This document shows, piece by piece, positions 26,630 through 36,459 of a stretch of 64,000 bases of DNA (within the stretch, counting starts at the first letter, position 1; the number at the start of each line of letters is the position of its first letter). Both the position numbers and the translations under genes were made by a program. Origin of the DNA: Candidatus Poribacteria bacterium (GTDB taxonomy: Bacteria > Poribacteria > WGA-4E > PCPOR2b); assembly GCA_022826645.1 (NCBI GenBank), contig JAJDUM010000015.1, positions 31,811 to 95,810 of the forward strand. Direction: 5' to 3'. Under the pieces are notes generated by a model. That model was not told where the DNA came from. It ran no database searches and worked only from the letters and a program-made list of their open reading frames with translations.

Positions 26630-28345
26630 ATGATTGAAGAACTTTACATAAGCAATGTTGCCCTTATCAATGAACTTCAGTTGGAGTTTTCCTCGGGGCT
26701 CAATATCTTTACCGGTGAAACAGGTGCCGGCAAATCTGTAATCTTAAACGCCGTGGCACTTGCGCTCGGTGAACGCAGCAACGCTGGGGTTGTCAGGGAT
26801 GGAGCGACTAACGCTAAAATCCAGATTGCCGTTGCGTTACCGACCGACCATCCTGTGTGGGACGGTTTTAACGATTCAGAGTTCGCTGATATTTTGGATG
26901 CGGAGGAAACGTTAGTTCTGTCCCGACAGATTAATGCAAATGGTCGTAGCCGCTGCCATACCAATGGACAGTTGGTGAGCTTGACGTTCTTGAGCGCCAT
27001 CGGTGATCTACTCGTTGATATTCACGGGCAGCATGCACACCAATCTCTTTTCCGATCGGATACCCATCTGGATCTCCTCGATACGTTCGGTAGGCATGAA
27101 GCGCTGAAGGAAGAAGTCGGTAAAAAGTACGACGAGCTCCATGCCACCCAAGCACAACTCGATGATTATTCCCGTACGCTTCGTGAAGCGATGCAGGAGA
27201 AGGATCTGTTACAATTCCAACTGGACGAATTAGAGGAAGCTCAGCTGCAAGAGGACGAAGAAGAGGCGCTCATAAATGAACGTCATCTTCTCAGCAATTC
27301 TGAAACGCTCTTTGAGTCGGCGAATCAACTCTACGAACAACTCTATGGCGGCGACCTCTCGGAATCTTCCACTCTCGACGGACTCAAAACGGAGAGCCGC
27401 ACCATTTCTAAACTTTCCGAACTGGATGGCAGCCTATCAGAATTAAACACACGTTTCGAGTCCGTTCTGTATGAATTAGAGGACATTGCCTATCAGGTTC
27501 GTGACTACCGTGATAAGGTTGAATTTAACCCACACCGCCTTACAGAGGTTGAGGAACGGCTGGATCTCATTCATCGACTCAAACGGAAGTACGGCGATTC
27601 GACTTCCGAAATCTTAGCCTACCAGGCACAAGCCGCGCAAAAACTTGAAGAGCTTCAATTCGGTTCCGAGCGCATTGACGAATTGAAGGATCAGATTCAC
27701 CTTTTGACACAACAGGCACAAAAACTTGCGCTTCAACTATCCAAAAAACGTAGGGCGACCGCGACCCAACTTGAATCGTTGATCGAGCGTGAGCTCCAGA
27801 CGCTGGGTATGGACAAAGCTGTTTTCCAAATCCTTGTGTCCCCCATTGAGTCAGCGGAGGGTCCCTTAGAAATTGATGGAAAGCGTTATGACCTGCGAGC
27901 AGATGGAATGGACGAAATCGAATTCTTCATTTCTCCGAACGTCGGATCCGAGCCAAAACCGTTGACTAAAATAGCGTCGGGAGGCGAAATCTCTCGGGTG
28001 ATGTTGGCGTTGAAAACGGTGCTTGCCCAAATAGATCTGATCCCGACAATGATCTTTGACGAGATCGACGCGGGCATTGGCGGACGCACCGCCGATATCG
28101 TCGGACAGAAACTAAAGGAATTGTCGCGTTTTCGACAGGTCTTCTGTATCACCCATCTGCCACAGATTGCCCGTTTTGCGGACCAGCATTTCCGGGTCGA
28201 AAAGGCGGTAGCAGAAGATCGCACTATGATAACGGCAAAGCTCCTAACCCCGGAAGAACGTGTTGAGGAGATGGCTCGGATGCATGGCGGCGAAGCAACG
28301 GTAACAACAATTGCACATGCGAGGGAGTTGCTGGAGGGAGAGTAG
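26630..28345 (+). CDS. recN: DNA repair protein RecN
   Basis: A 571-residue SMC-like ATPase acting in double-strand break repair. Walker A GETGAGKS at residues 29-36 within SGLNIFTGETGAGKSVIL; long helical coiled-coil region (about 160-360, rich in Leu, Glu, Gln); the signature ASGGEISRVMLALK; Walker B MIFDEIDAGIGG; and the switch region VFCITHLPQIARFADQH. Length and organisation are standard. It is downstream of the inserted cassette, and 3 bp upstream of the indolepyruvate oxidoreductase gene. Confidence 0.93.
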   Translation: MIEELYISNVALINELQLEFSSGLNIFTGETGAGKSVILNAVALALGERSNAGVVRDGATNAKIQIAVALPTDHPVWDGFNDSEFADILDAEETLVLSRQINANGRSRCHTNGQLVSLTFLSAIGDLLVDIHGQHAHQSLFRSDTHLDLLDTFGRHEALKEEVGKKYDELHATQAQLDDYSRTLREAMQEKDLLQFQLDELEEAQLQEDEEEALINERHLLSNSETLFESANQLYEQLYGGDLSESSTLDGLKTESRTISKLSELDGSLSELNTRFESVLYELEDIAYQVRDYRDKVEFNPHRLTEVEERLDLIHRLKRKYGDSTSEILAYQAQAAQKLEELQFGSERIDELKDQIHLLTQQAQKLALQLSKKRRATATQLESLIERELQTLGMDKAVFQILVSPIESAEGPLEIDGKRYDLRADGMDEIEFFISPNVGSEPKPLTKIASGGEISRVMLALKTVLAQIDLIPTMIFDEIDAGIGGRTADIVGQKLKELSRFRQVFCITHLPQIARFADQHFRVEKAVAEDRTMITAKLLTPEERVEEMARMHGGEATVTTIAHARELLEGE

Positions 28346-28348
28346 CGT

Positions 28349-31300
28349 ATGGATAATAGGTTTATACAAGAAAGCGGTACGAACGTTTATACCGGCTGTG
28401 AATTGCTAGTCAAAGGCGCCCTCGAAGGTCAAGCCAATCTACTGACCGGATATCCCGGTTCGCCATTAGCAGAAGTGTTCGACGTAATGCAAAGTAACGC
28501 GGAACTCCTCAAGGAATACGGCATCCTCGCACAAATCGCGAACAATGAGGCGCTTGGCGTAGCAAGGCTCAACGGATCACAAATGGCGAATCTGCGCGCT
28601 GCTGCTTTCATGAAGAACGTCGGAATGCATGTGGCAGCCGATGCGTTAGCAATTAGCAATATGGCAGGAACCACAGGCGGTGCTGTTGTCGTTGTCGGTG
28701 ACGATACATGGGGATCGAGTACGCAAGTGCCCGCCGACTCGCGCTTTTTAGCCCGTCACCTCTACACACCAGTTATTGAACCGAGCACATTTCAGGAAAT
28801 CAAAGATTGGTTAAACGCTGCCTTCGAAATCTCTGCCAGATCTAATCTGTATGTCACCTATCTCGTAACCCTCAATCAGGCGGAAGGTGGCGGAAGTGTA
28901 GAAGTCCGTCCCAACCGTTATCCCGATATCTCTACGAAAAATCAGACAATAATCGATACCGCAGCGATTAACGGTTCAAACCGGATCATTCTGCCGCCGG
29001 ATACACCTCGGATTGAAATTGAAACCTTGACGGAACGATTCCCGAATGCGATTAAGAGTGCGCGAGAACATAACCTGAATCGAATCTGTTACCTAAATGA
29101 ATCGCAACACGATATCGGATTTGTAGCCTCCGGATTGGGGAGTGCTTATCTCGAACACGCGCTTTACGAGTTGGAACTTCAAGGACAGATTCCAATCCTC
29201 AAACTTGGATTAACGCACCCGGTGGATGAAGATATTGTGCGTGAATTTGCATCGCATGTACGCGAAATGTACGTTGTTGAGGAGAAGCGCCCACTACTCG
29301 AAAAGGATATCAAGGCGATTGTCAGCCGGTTTTATCAAAATGGCGAAATGGATCGGCTTGTGCAGGTATGGGGCAAGGAATTTCCAGACGGTCTGGAGGG
29401 AATTCCTGATTCGCTCGGACTGAACCCATCAATATTGATAGAACGACTGATTCCGCTACTTCGGCATAAGCTTGGTGGGAAAGACAAATCTACAGCAGTT
29501 AATCCGGAGACACTTACGCGTGAGGAGCAGTGCCTCGAACAGGTCAACGCCCATCAAGTTGACATTCCCGCCCGAACCCCTACTTTCTGTCCCGGATGCC
29601 CACATCGCGATTCCGCGAGCGTTTTCAAAGAGATCGCCGATCAGTTTACCGATGCGAAATATATGGAGAGGCAGCACGCACAATCCCCCGTAGATCTTGT
29701 CTTTCATGGAGACATCGGATGCTACTCAATGCTCAAATACGAACCGTTTCCCCGCCTAATGCACAATCTTTCTGGAATGGCACTCGGCGGCGGGGCTGGT
29801 GCCGGTATTGATCCATTCATCAGGAATAAACAGATCGTTTTTATGGGTGATTCCACCTTCTTCCACGGCGGGATGTCGGCGATCTCCGACTCAATCAAAA
29901 ATGGTCAGGATCTCGCCTACGTTATTTTGGACAATCAGACAACCGGGATGACAGGCCATCAACCCACACCCTCTACGGAAGATGATATCCTCGGTAATCC
30001 AACCTTTGCTCAGGATATAGAGAAAGTTGTCGAAGGACTCGCGGGTGATTCGGAGCTCTTTATCATCCGAACCAATCCAGAGAATCGCCTTGAATACAAG
30101 AAGTTGGTCGAAGAGACAGTGCTCAAACCGGGTGTCAAAATTATCATCGCCGACAAGGAGTGCGGAATTACTTACCACCGTCGGCTGCGACGTGAGGGTC
30201 AACAAACAGTTAAAGAACGCGGTTTTTTACCCGTCGAAAAACATATCAATATCACCCCAGAAGTCTGTGAATTCTGTCTTGAGTGTACCAATGCAACGGG
30301 ATGTCCCGGATTGAAAATAGTCGAAACGGACTACGGCCCGAAGATCGGTATAGATCAATCAAACTGTGTATCTGATGGTGCTTGCGCCCGGATCAAGTGG
30401 GCATGTCCGTCCTTCGAGGAAGTCACTATCACCCGCAAGCGGCCACCGCGTCAACAAGTGGATCTGGAAGTTATGTCGGGCGATTCTGCGGAACTCCCGC
30501 CTCCACCACCACGTGCATTCGACCAGATTTGGAGTGTCCATGCCGCAGGCGTCGGTGGAATGGGGATTGGCACAATCTCTAAGGTCTTGGTGCTTGCCGG
30601 ACAGGCGCAAGGGTACCATGTCAAATTTTTTGACAAAAAGGGATTGGCGATCCGTAACGGAGGAGTCTACACAAACCTTATCTACTCAAAAGCAGCGGTC
30701 GAACTGTCTCCAATTATTCCGTACGGAAAAGCAGACCTACTGATCGGAATGGATATGTTAGAAGCGGTGCGCGGCCTCGATTCCAAAGCCGGATTCCGGG
30801 TTGCGTCAACCGATCGGACAGCTGCCATCGTTAATACTGCTAAAACGGATACGGTCACGACCCTTATCGGTCAGGACGATTTCAAACTTACGGATTTGGA
30901 AAAATGGTTGCAGCGCTACACCGATGCGGATGCTTATTTTGGAGCGGATCTTTTCGAGATTTCTGAACGGCATCTCGGAAACAAACTCTACGCCAATATG
31001 ATGCTGCTTGGTGTCGCCTTTCAGCGTGGACATCTGCCACTCGAACTTGAAGCCCTCCAATCTGCGCTAAAATTAGCCGTCCGACCCGCTGACTTAGAAA
31101 CGAACCAGCGCGCTTTTAATATGGGTAGGCGCCTCGCAGTAGATCCAGATGCTTTTGCGACCGCACCACAGGGGCAGACATATAAAACTCTACTCCGAGA
31201 GAAATGCGAAAGTTTAGCGAGCAAGCCGCGGGGTGCGAGGCTTGCCCACCAGTATGAACTGCTTGTCCAACAGACGGTGGAAAAACTGGAACTGGATGAC

Positions 31301-31903
31301 GAAACCAATCGGATGTTTGCCTTACATGTGTACGACCTCATCCAATTTGAGAATTTAAAGTATGCACACTCGTACGTTGAAAAGATTAAACAGATCTATT
31401 CCAATGACTTGCCTGAGAGGGACTACCGTGCGACGAAAGCCGCTGTCAAATATCTGTATAAGGTCATGCTCATCAAGGACGAAGTATATGTAGCTCATCT
31501 GTTGACTAGCAAGACTAAATTAAGGCGTGACAAAGAACTGTACAGCGTTGATGAATCGAATGGTGACACAATTAAATACCTCCACCTCAACCGTCCCCGT
31601 TTCACTATTATGGGGCGGAATCTTCAATGGGACATGAATACCAAGAACTGGCAACTAAATTTAATGAAACGGATGAGGTTCCTCAGACGTTTGCTATCGC
31701 AATGGCATAAACTCGAAAAGGTGTTTCGTGATTGGTATATCGCTGAAGTGATTGATACCTTTGCACCACACGATAGAGAGAGCTATGAAAGCCATGTCAG
31801 TGCGATAGAAGTCCCTGAAGAGGTGCGTGGATATCGAGAAGTACGTTATCCAAAGATGGAAAGCGCCAGAAAAAAGGTCGAAGAACTATTGGGTAACGCG
31901 TAA
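28349..31903 (+). CDS. Indolepyruvate:ferredoxin oxidoreductase, alpha-beta fusion
   Basis: An 1184-residue fused IorA/IorB-type enzyme; oxidatively decarboxylates aryl-2-oxoacids to acyl-CoA with ferredoxin. The N-terminal pyrimidine-binding domain begins NVYTGCELLVKGALEG; the thiamine-diphosphate domain has CPGCPHRDSAS, GDIGCYSML and FMGDSTFFHGGMSAISD. A ferredoxin-like stretch CEFCLECTNATGCPG followed by CVSDGACARIKWACP has enough cysteines for iron-sulfur clusters, though irregular. From about 730 is the gamma-type domain (AAGVGGMGIGTISKVL), then a long C-terminal domain. The start ATG follows GGAGAG that overlaps the recN end. Fused forms are known in the family. Confidence 0.85.
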   Translation: MDNRFIQESGTNVYTGCELLVKGALEGQANLLTGYPGSPLAEVFDVMQSNAELLKEYGILAQIANNEALGVARLNGSQMANLRAAAFMKNVGMHVAADALAISNMAGTTGGAVVVVGDDTWGSSTQVPADSRFLARHLYTPVIEPSTFQEIKDWLNAAFEISARSNLYVTYLVTLNQAEGGGSVEVRPNRYPDISTKNQTIIDTAAINGSNRIILPPDTPRIEIETLTERFPNAIKSAREHNLNRICYLNESQHDIGFVASGLGSAYLEHALYELELQGQIPILKLGLTHPVDEDIVREFASHVREMYVVEEKRPLLEKDIKAIVSRFYQNGEMDRLVQVWGKEFPDGLEGIPDSLGLNPSILIERLIPLLRHKLGGKDKSTAVNPETLTREEQCLEQVNAHQVDIPARTPTFCPGCPHRDSASVFKEIADQFTDAKYMERQHAQSPVDLVFHGDIGCYSMLKYEPFPRLMHNLSGMALGGGAGAGIDPFIRNKQIVFMGDSTFFHGGMSAISDSIKNGQDLAYVILDNQTTGMTGHQPTPSTEDDILGNPTFAQDIEKVVEGLAGDSELFIIRTNPENRLEYKKLVEETVLKPGVKIIIADKECGITYHRRLRREGQQTVKERGFLPVEKHINITPEVCEFCLECTNATGCPGLKIVETDYGPKIGIDQSNCVSDGACARIKWACPSFEEVTITRKRPPRQQVDLEVMSGDSAELPPPPPRAFDQIWSVHAAGVGGMGIGTISKVLVLAGQAQGYHVKFFDKKGLAIRNGGVYTNLIYSKAAVELSPIIPYGKADLLIGMDMLEAVRGLDSKAGFRVASTDRTAAIVNTAKTDTVTTLIGQDDFKLTDLEKWLQRYTDADAYFGADLFEISERHLGNKLYANMMLLGVAFQRGHLPLELEALQSALKLAVRPADLETNQRAFNMGRRLAVDPDAFATAPQGQTYKTLLREKCESLASKPRGARLAHQYELLVQQTVEKLELDDETNRMFALHVYDLIQFENLKYAHSYVEKIKQIYSNDLPERDYRATKAAVKYLYKVMLIKDEVYVAHLLTSKTKLRRDKELYSVDESNGDTIKYLHLNRPRFTIMGRNLQWDMNTKNWQLNLMKRMRFLRRLLSQWHKLEKVFRDWYIAEVIDTFAPHDRESYESHVSAIEVPEEVRGYREVRYPKMESARKKVEELLGNA

Positions 31904-31929
31904 AGTTTTCATGTTTCACTTCACTCGCC

Positions 31930-32790
31930 ATGCAAATCACAGGTCAAACGAAAATCGTCGGCATTATCGGTGACCCAATCAAGCATAGCCGCTCTCCGCA
32001 GATACATAACGCAGCAATTGCCGCACTGGGGTTGGACTACATCTATGTGCCGTTTCATGTGCAGCCTGACGGTTTAGGTGGGGCAATCGAGGGGTTTAAG
32101 GCAACCAATGTAGTCGGCATTAACGTTACGATTCCGCACAAGCAAAACGTGATGTCGTACCTTGACGAGATATCAAGGGAAGCCACCCTTATCGGTGCTG
32201 TGAACACGCTGATTTTCAAAGATGGGGCAATTATCGGAGAGAATACCGACGCCCCCGGCTTCTTACATGCAATGCAGGAAGATGGACTCGATGTGCCGCA
32301 AGGGGGTTCGGCTGTCGTTATTGGAGCAGGTGGGTCGGCGCGGGCAATTGTCGTTGCGCTCGCCCTCGCTGGGGTGCAAACGGTTTGTATCGCAAATCGG
32401 ACGGTTTCCCGGGCCGTTGCGCTTGCCACGGATCTTTCAGATAAAACAGACGTATCAATCTATGGAATAGGACTTGATGATCCTAAGCTGCCACACGCTG
32501 TAGGAACGAGCCAGTTAATTGTCAATACAGCTTCCACCAGTATGGATGTTTCGCACCCGTTGTTGATTGATCCTGAATGGTTACAACCACAATCCATCGT
32601 TTACGATATTGTCTACACGCCTCCGGAAACACGTCTTTTACAAGCAGCAGCGGCGAAGGACTGCCATACAGTCGGCGGTTTAGGTATGCTTGTTCATCAA
32701 GGGGCAATTGCCTTTGAGAAATGGACCGGCGTCAATCCGCCTGTTGAGATCATGCGGCAAGCACTCCAGGGTGCCTTTGATCAGAAGTGA
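31930..32790 (+). CDS. aroE: Shikimate dehydrogenase
   Basis: A 286-residue AroE: reduces 3-dehydroshikimate with NADPH. Visible: DPIKHSRSPQIHNAA (substrate), VTIPHKQNVM with the catalytic Lys, NTLIF, ENTDAPGFLHA with the catalytic Asp, the Rossmann GAGGSARAIVVAL, and the NADP-binding NRTVSRA. Complete and standard in length. It starts 27 bp after the oxidoreductase, in the same direction, probably in one transcript with the next gene. Confidence 0.92.
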   Translation: MQITGQTKIVGIIGDPIKHSRSPQIHNAAIAALGLDYIYVPFHVQPDGLGGAIEGFKATNVVGINVTIPHKQNVMSYLDEISREATLIGAVNTLIFKDGAIIGENTDAPGFLHAMQEDGLDVPQGGSAVVIGAGGSARAIVVALALAGVQTVCIANRTVSRAVALATDLSDKTDVSIYGIGLDDPKLPHAVGTSQLIVNTASTSMDVSHPLLIDPEWLQPQSIVYDIVYTPPETRLLQAAAAKDCHTVGGLGMLVHQGAIAFEKWTGVNPPVEIMRQALQGAFDQK

Positions 32791-32800
32791 GAGGTTAATT

Positions 32801-33151
32801 ATGAGTATCGAAAATTCTTTTTCTCCAACAAACACCTCCTCCGCACCAATTAAGGTGGACATTTTTCATTCCCAATATCTTATACAGCCAACTGAACATT
32901 TGCAAGCTGAAGAGATACGTGAGTTGGCTGCTTACGTGGATGCACGGCTGCATGAGATGAGTCGAAAAACCTCCCGCGAGAAATTCGATATCGCAATCAT
33001 GGTCGCGTTACAAATTGCGGCGCAGATGTGCGAAGATCAGAAACGGTTCCAACAATCGATCCATCGCATGATCGAGGAGCTTGAGAAAGCTGTAGAAGGT
33101 AAGTCTGCCCCTGAATCAGAGCGGTCTACGACGACATTTGATAGCGTATAA
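32801..33151 (+). CDS. zapA: ZapA-like cell division protein
   Basis: A 116-residue ZapA-type protein: VDIFHSQYLIQPTEHLQAEEIRELAAYVDARLHEMSRKT, then a helical coiled-coil segment (KFDIAIMVALQIAAQMCEDQKRFQQSIHRMIEELEKAVEG). It would bundle FtsZ filaments. ATG at 32801, GAGAGGTTA in front, 10 bp after aroE; the frame extends upstream, but that part lies in aroE. The next gene is convergent with 1 bp between the ends. Confidence 0.75.
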   Translation: MSIENSFSPTNTSSAPIKVDIFHSQYLIQPTEHLQAEEIRELAAYVDARLHEMSRKTSREKFDIAIMVALQIAAQMCEDQKRFQQSIHRMIEELEKAVEGKSAPESERSTTTFDSV

Positions 33152-33152
33152 A

Positions 33153-34076
33153 TCACTCAATCTCGTAGACGACATTCACCGTTACCGTAATCTGAAGTTG
33201 CCCCGATTGGATGGGTGTAGCTACCGCTCCTGCATCGTCAGCAAATGCGAACTCAACACTAGCAGCACGCGGCGCATAGAAATCTCCTGACTCGGAGATA
33301 GAGATCGGCTTCCCAAGCGTGACCCCGCCTTCGGTTGCTAACGTTTGTGCTTTTGCCTGTGCATCTCCCATCGCCGCCACGCGAGCCTGCATCTTTAAGG
33401 TTGTTGGGTCGTCGATTGCGAACTGAATCGAGTTAATCTGGACCAAATCCCCGCCGGCTTCCGCCGCATCGTCAATCAAATCGCCAACGATATTCAAATC
33501 CCGAATCTTTGCGGACGCGGTATTTGTAACGCCATATCCCCGAAACTCTCGTTTGCCTTTAATATAATCGTATCGCTGGTGGATGCTGAAGTGCTGCGTC
33601 TGGATATCCTCGTCAAGGAGACCATTGCCCTTTAGGGATTCGATTACTCCCGTCATCGCTTCAGCAGCTTCTGCCCGTGCCTGTTTCACAGAGTCCCTCT
33701 CGACCGAAACCCCAATACTCAGCACTACTATATCGGGTTCGCCGGAGACCACACCAGTACCGGCCACCCGAACCGTCTTTTCTGTTTTCTCTCTATTGAT
33801 AACCTCTATGGTACGCTCTTCTGGTTCAACCGAAACCTCAACGTCGTTCCCTAAGCTACCCGCTACTATCACTAAATCGAACAGGTTTATCTCCCCATCC
33901 TGATTCACATCTCGCGGGGATGCGACAAAATCAATGCCTGCTTGGGTGTTTAGAAGCGGGGTCAATTCAGCAACGGTGAATTCAGATTCTTCTTCCGGCT
34001 TAGTTCCCTCATCTGCAGCGCACGCACTCAACAATATTATTATGCAGACGAGTGGGTAGGTAAATTTAACTTTCAT
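33153..34076 (-). CDS. SIMPL-domain (DUF541) lipoprotein with dockerin-like motif
   Basis: A 307-residue predicted lipoprotein: signal peptide with lipobox LLSACA, Cys19 lipidated. A single dockerin-like calcium motif DVNQDGEINLFDLVIVAGSLG at about 56-76 precedes the SIMPL domain (VRVAGTGVVSGEPDIVVLSIGVSVE through VTVNVVYEIE), the family found in outer-membrane or secreted proteins such as Oxidative-stress defence proteins. The combination of a dockerin-type half-repeat with SIMPL is unusual. ATG with AAGGAG at 8 nt. Confidence 0.8.
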   Translation of the reverse strand: MKVKFTYPLVCIIILLSACAADEGTKPEEESEFTVAELTPLLNTQAGIDFVASPRDVNQDGEINLFDLVIVAGSLGNDVEVSVEPEERTIEVINREKTEKTVRVAGTGVVSGEPDIVVLSIGVSVERDSVKQARAEAAEAMTGVIESLKGNGLLDEDIQTQHFSIHQRYDYIKGKREFRGYGVTNTASAKIRDLNIVGDLIDDAAEAGGDLVQINSIQFAIDDPTTLKMQARVAAMGDAQAKAQTLATEGGVTLGKPISISESGDFYAPRAASVEFAFADDAGAVATPIQSGQLQITVTVNVVYEIE

Positions 34077-34162
34077 GGGTAAAATCTCCTTATGGTGTAG
34101 AGCTGGGACAAGGTTAGACCCTATCCCAACTCAAAAATTTCCCTGTTGTATAATTCCCTAAT

Positions 34163-34359
34163 GGTTCATGTTAAGAATTAGTGCAACAGCAACTGAATCT
34201 TCGTAGGGGTTGGGTCCCCCAACCCTTACTGCCCCGATAAATCCCCCGATAGGATCGGGGCAGTCCCGATGAATCGGGACAGGCGGGATGTGCCACGGGC
34301 GGGGAAACCCCGCCCCTACGATTTCGATTCGCGTTTTGCACTTTCTTTTTACATGAGCC
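34163..34359. repeat. MITE-B copy 1 (197 bp)
   Basis: Ends GGTTCATGTTAAGAATTAG and (complement) GGCTCATGTAAAAAGAAAG. The interior (34203-34319) is the GTAGGGGTTGGG/CCCCTAC double palindrome, enlarged by about 60 bp of CCCGATAAATCGGGG-type palindromes that the otherwise nearly identical copy at 49381 lacks. Confidence 0.75.
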
Positions 34360-34380
34360 TCCCTAAGTTCAACCTGCGCT

Positions 34381-36246
34381 TTACAGGAAATAACGTTCCT
34401 TCTGTTTGGCAGTCTCGTATTCCTCATACGCCTGCTGTACGGTGTCCACCTCGGAAACTTCGGCGATGGGGACATCCCACCACGATTCGTAGCCGGGGAC
34501 GCGCTTCTCGAAATCGACATCAACCTTGATCACCGTTGTGTGATCTGATGCTTTCGCTTCTCCGAGTGCCGTTTTCAGGCTTGTTGCCGAATCTGCTCCG
34601 ATGACGTGTGCGCCAAGGCTTGCGGCATTGGTCACCAAGTCTACCGGTAACACCCCACCGTCAAGCTGGCCCGTGGCGTCGCTGCGATACAGGAACTTCG
34701 TTCCGAAGCCTTGTGCTCCAGTCGCCTCGGAAAGCCCACCGATGCTGCTGTGACCGTAATTATTCACCAGCACAATGGTCAGCTTATACCCTTCCTGAAC
34801 CGCTGTCATAATCTCCTGTCCCATCAGTAGGTAAGAGCCATCACCAACCAGTACATAAACCTCGCGGCTTGGATCTGCCATCTTAATGCCTAACCCGCCT
34901 GCAACCTCGTAGCCCATGCACGAATAACCAAATTCCACATCATATCCCTTGGGATCCCGGGTGCGCCACAGCTTCTGGACATCGCCCGGCAGACTGCCCG
35001 CCGCACCGATGAGCACATCCTTCGGATCCGAAAACTCGTTCACTACCCCAATCACTTCCCCTTGACTCAGAGTCTCGCTGTGATCTGGGTGGTAGATCCT
35101 GTCCACCTCAGCGTCCCATTCCTCGCGTAATTTAGCGATATGGGCAGCGTAATCCAAATTGACATGATATCCTTGAAGGGCATCACTAAGTTCTTCAAGT
35201 GTTACACGTGCATCTGCGGTCAGCGGTAACGCCGCATGCTTGGCGGCGTCAAACTCCGCCACATTGATGGTAATGAAACGTACCTCCGGATCTTGAAATG
35301 CTGTCTTTGAAGCTGTTATGAAATCGCTCAGGCGCGAACCTACCACGATGATAAGATCCGAATCACGCGCGATGGTGTTCGCACTTAGGGTTCCAGAGAC
35401 GCCCATCCCACCCAAACATTGCGGGTGATCGTAGCGAAGCGAACCTTTGCCCGCAAATGTTTCGGCAACAGGGATGCCAGTCTGTTCAGCAAAGTGAGCG
35501 AGCGAATCGGTTGCCTCGCTGTATTTTACGCCACCGCCAGCGATGATAAGTGGCCGTTTGCTGGCGCGAATCCATTCAGTGGCTTGTTTTAGTGCCTTGA
35601 TGTCAGCGCGTGGGCGCGGAATCGCTTGAACCCGTTTCTCAAACAGTGCCGACGGATAGTCATACGCTTCGGCTTGCACGTCCTGCGGCAGCGCCACCGT
35701 GACAACACCTGTTTCCGCCGGGGAGGTCAACACACGCATCGCCTCTGGCAATGCGGTGATAATCTGTTCCGGGCGGTTGATTCTGTCCCAATAGCGCGAA
35801 ATCGGTTTGAAGCAATCGTTCACCGAGATATCCTGCGAACTGGGTGATTCAAGCTGCTGTAGGACGGGCGCCACAAGTCGTGTTGAGAAAATATCGCCCG
35901 GTAATAGCAGCACAGGTATCCGATTAATTGTCGCCCCAGCAGCCGCGGTAACCATATTGGTCGCCCCGGGCCCAATCGAAGATGTGCACGCAAAAGTGCG
36001 TAGACGGTTGTTCATCTTTGCGAACGCTGCAGCGGTATGCACCATCGCCTGCTCGTTGCGTGTCTGATAGAACCGAAATGAGTTCGCGTATTGATGCAGC
36101 GCCTGACCAACTCCAGCAACGTTGCCGTGTCCAAAGATGCCGAACATACCTGCGAAAAACTGATGTTCGATACCGTCGCGTTCAACATATTGGTTTTTTA
36201 GAAATTCAACGACTGCTTGCCCCATCGTCAATTTTCGAGTTCTCAT
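34381..36246 (-). CDS. iolD: 3D-(3,5/4)-trihydroxycyclohexane-1,2-dione hydrolase
   Basis: About 621 residues of the thiamine-diphosphate family; opens the ring of the diketo-inositol in myo-inositol breakdown. Visible are the ThDP-activating Glu in FYQTRNEQAMVHTAAAFA, the central FAD-less domain VGSRLSDFITASK, and the ThDP motif GDGSYLLMGQEI...NN (near the C-terminus). ATG at 36246 with GAGGGAGG 4 nt upstream. The frame extends 30 codons upstream, but that part reads as the remnant of another gene (see 36273-36348). Other iol genes in the window: the IolC-like kinase at 45.4 kb; no iolE, iolB or iolG cluster is adjacent. Confidence 0.85.
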   Translation of the reverse strand: MRTRKLTMGQAVVEFLKNQYVERDGIEHQFFAGMFGIFGHGNVAGVGQALHQYANSFRFYQTRNEQAMVHTAAAFAKMNNRLRTFACTSSIGPGATNMVTAAAGATINRIPVLLLPGDIFSTRLVAPVLQQLESPSSQDISVNDCFKPISRYWDRINRPEQIITALPEAMRVLTSPAETGVVTVALPQDVQAEAYDYPSALFEKRVQAIPRPRADIKALKQATEWIRASKRPLIIAGGGVKYSEATDSLAHFAEQTGIPVAETFAGKGSLRYDHPQCLGGMGVSGTLSANTIARDSDLIIVVGSRLSDFITASKTAFQDPEVRFITINVAEFDAAKHAALPLTADARVTLEELSDALQGYHVNLDYAAHIAKLREEWDAEVDRIYHPDHSETLSQGEVIGVVNEFSDPKDVLIGAAGSLPGDVQKLWRTRDPKGYDVEFGYSCMGYEVAGGLGIKMADPSREVYVLVGDGSYLLMGQEIMTAVQEGYKLTIVLVNNYGHSSIGGLSEATGAQGFGTKFLYRSDATGQLDGGVLPVDLVTNAASLGAHVIGADSATSLKTALGEAKASDHTTVIKVDVDFEKRVPGYESWWDVPIAEVSEVDTVQQAYEEYETAKQKERYFL

Positions 36247-36272
36247 AGCTGCCTCCCTCGTTTTAGATTCGT

Positions 36273-36348
36273 TATTCGCCGTAAGTGTATACTCCTCCGA
36301 ACGGAATTGATAGAAATAGATTCCAGTTGATGCCAATTCTCTACCCTA
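36273..36348 (-). pseudogene. Remnant of a secreted-protein C-terminal tail
   Basis: In the iolD frame, upstream of its real start, the translation ELASTGIYFYQFRSEEYT matches position by position the tail ESVASGVYFYQLRTGDYT of the WD40 proteins in this window (and its relatives). It is preceded by an in-frame TAG and has no other gene body, so it is what remains of a deleted gene with the same sorting/FlgD-type tail. Confidence 0.6.
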
Positions 36349-36459
36349 ATAAATTTTATCACACAATTATTCTGTTGGGTAGATGATAAATTCACGCGAT
36401 AGAAAAAACAAAAACATACCCAAACCGATCATTGTCTCCTAGGGAGTAACCGCAGAACA

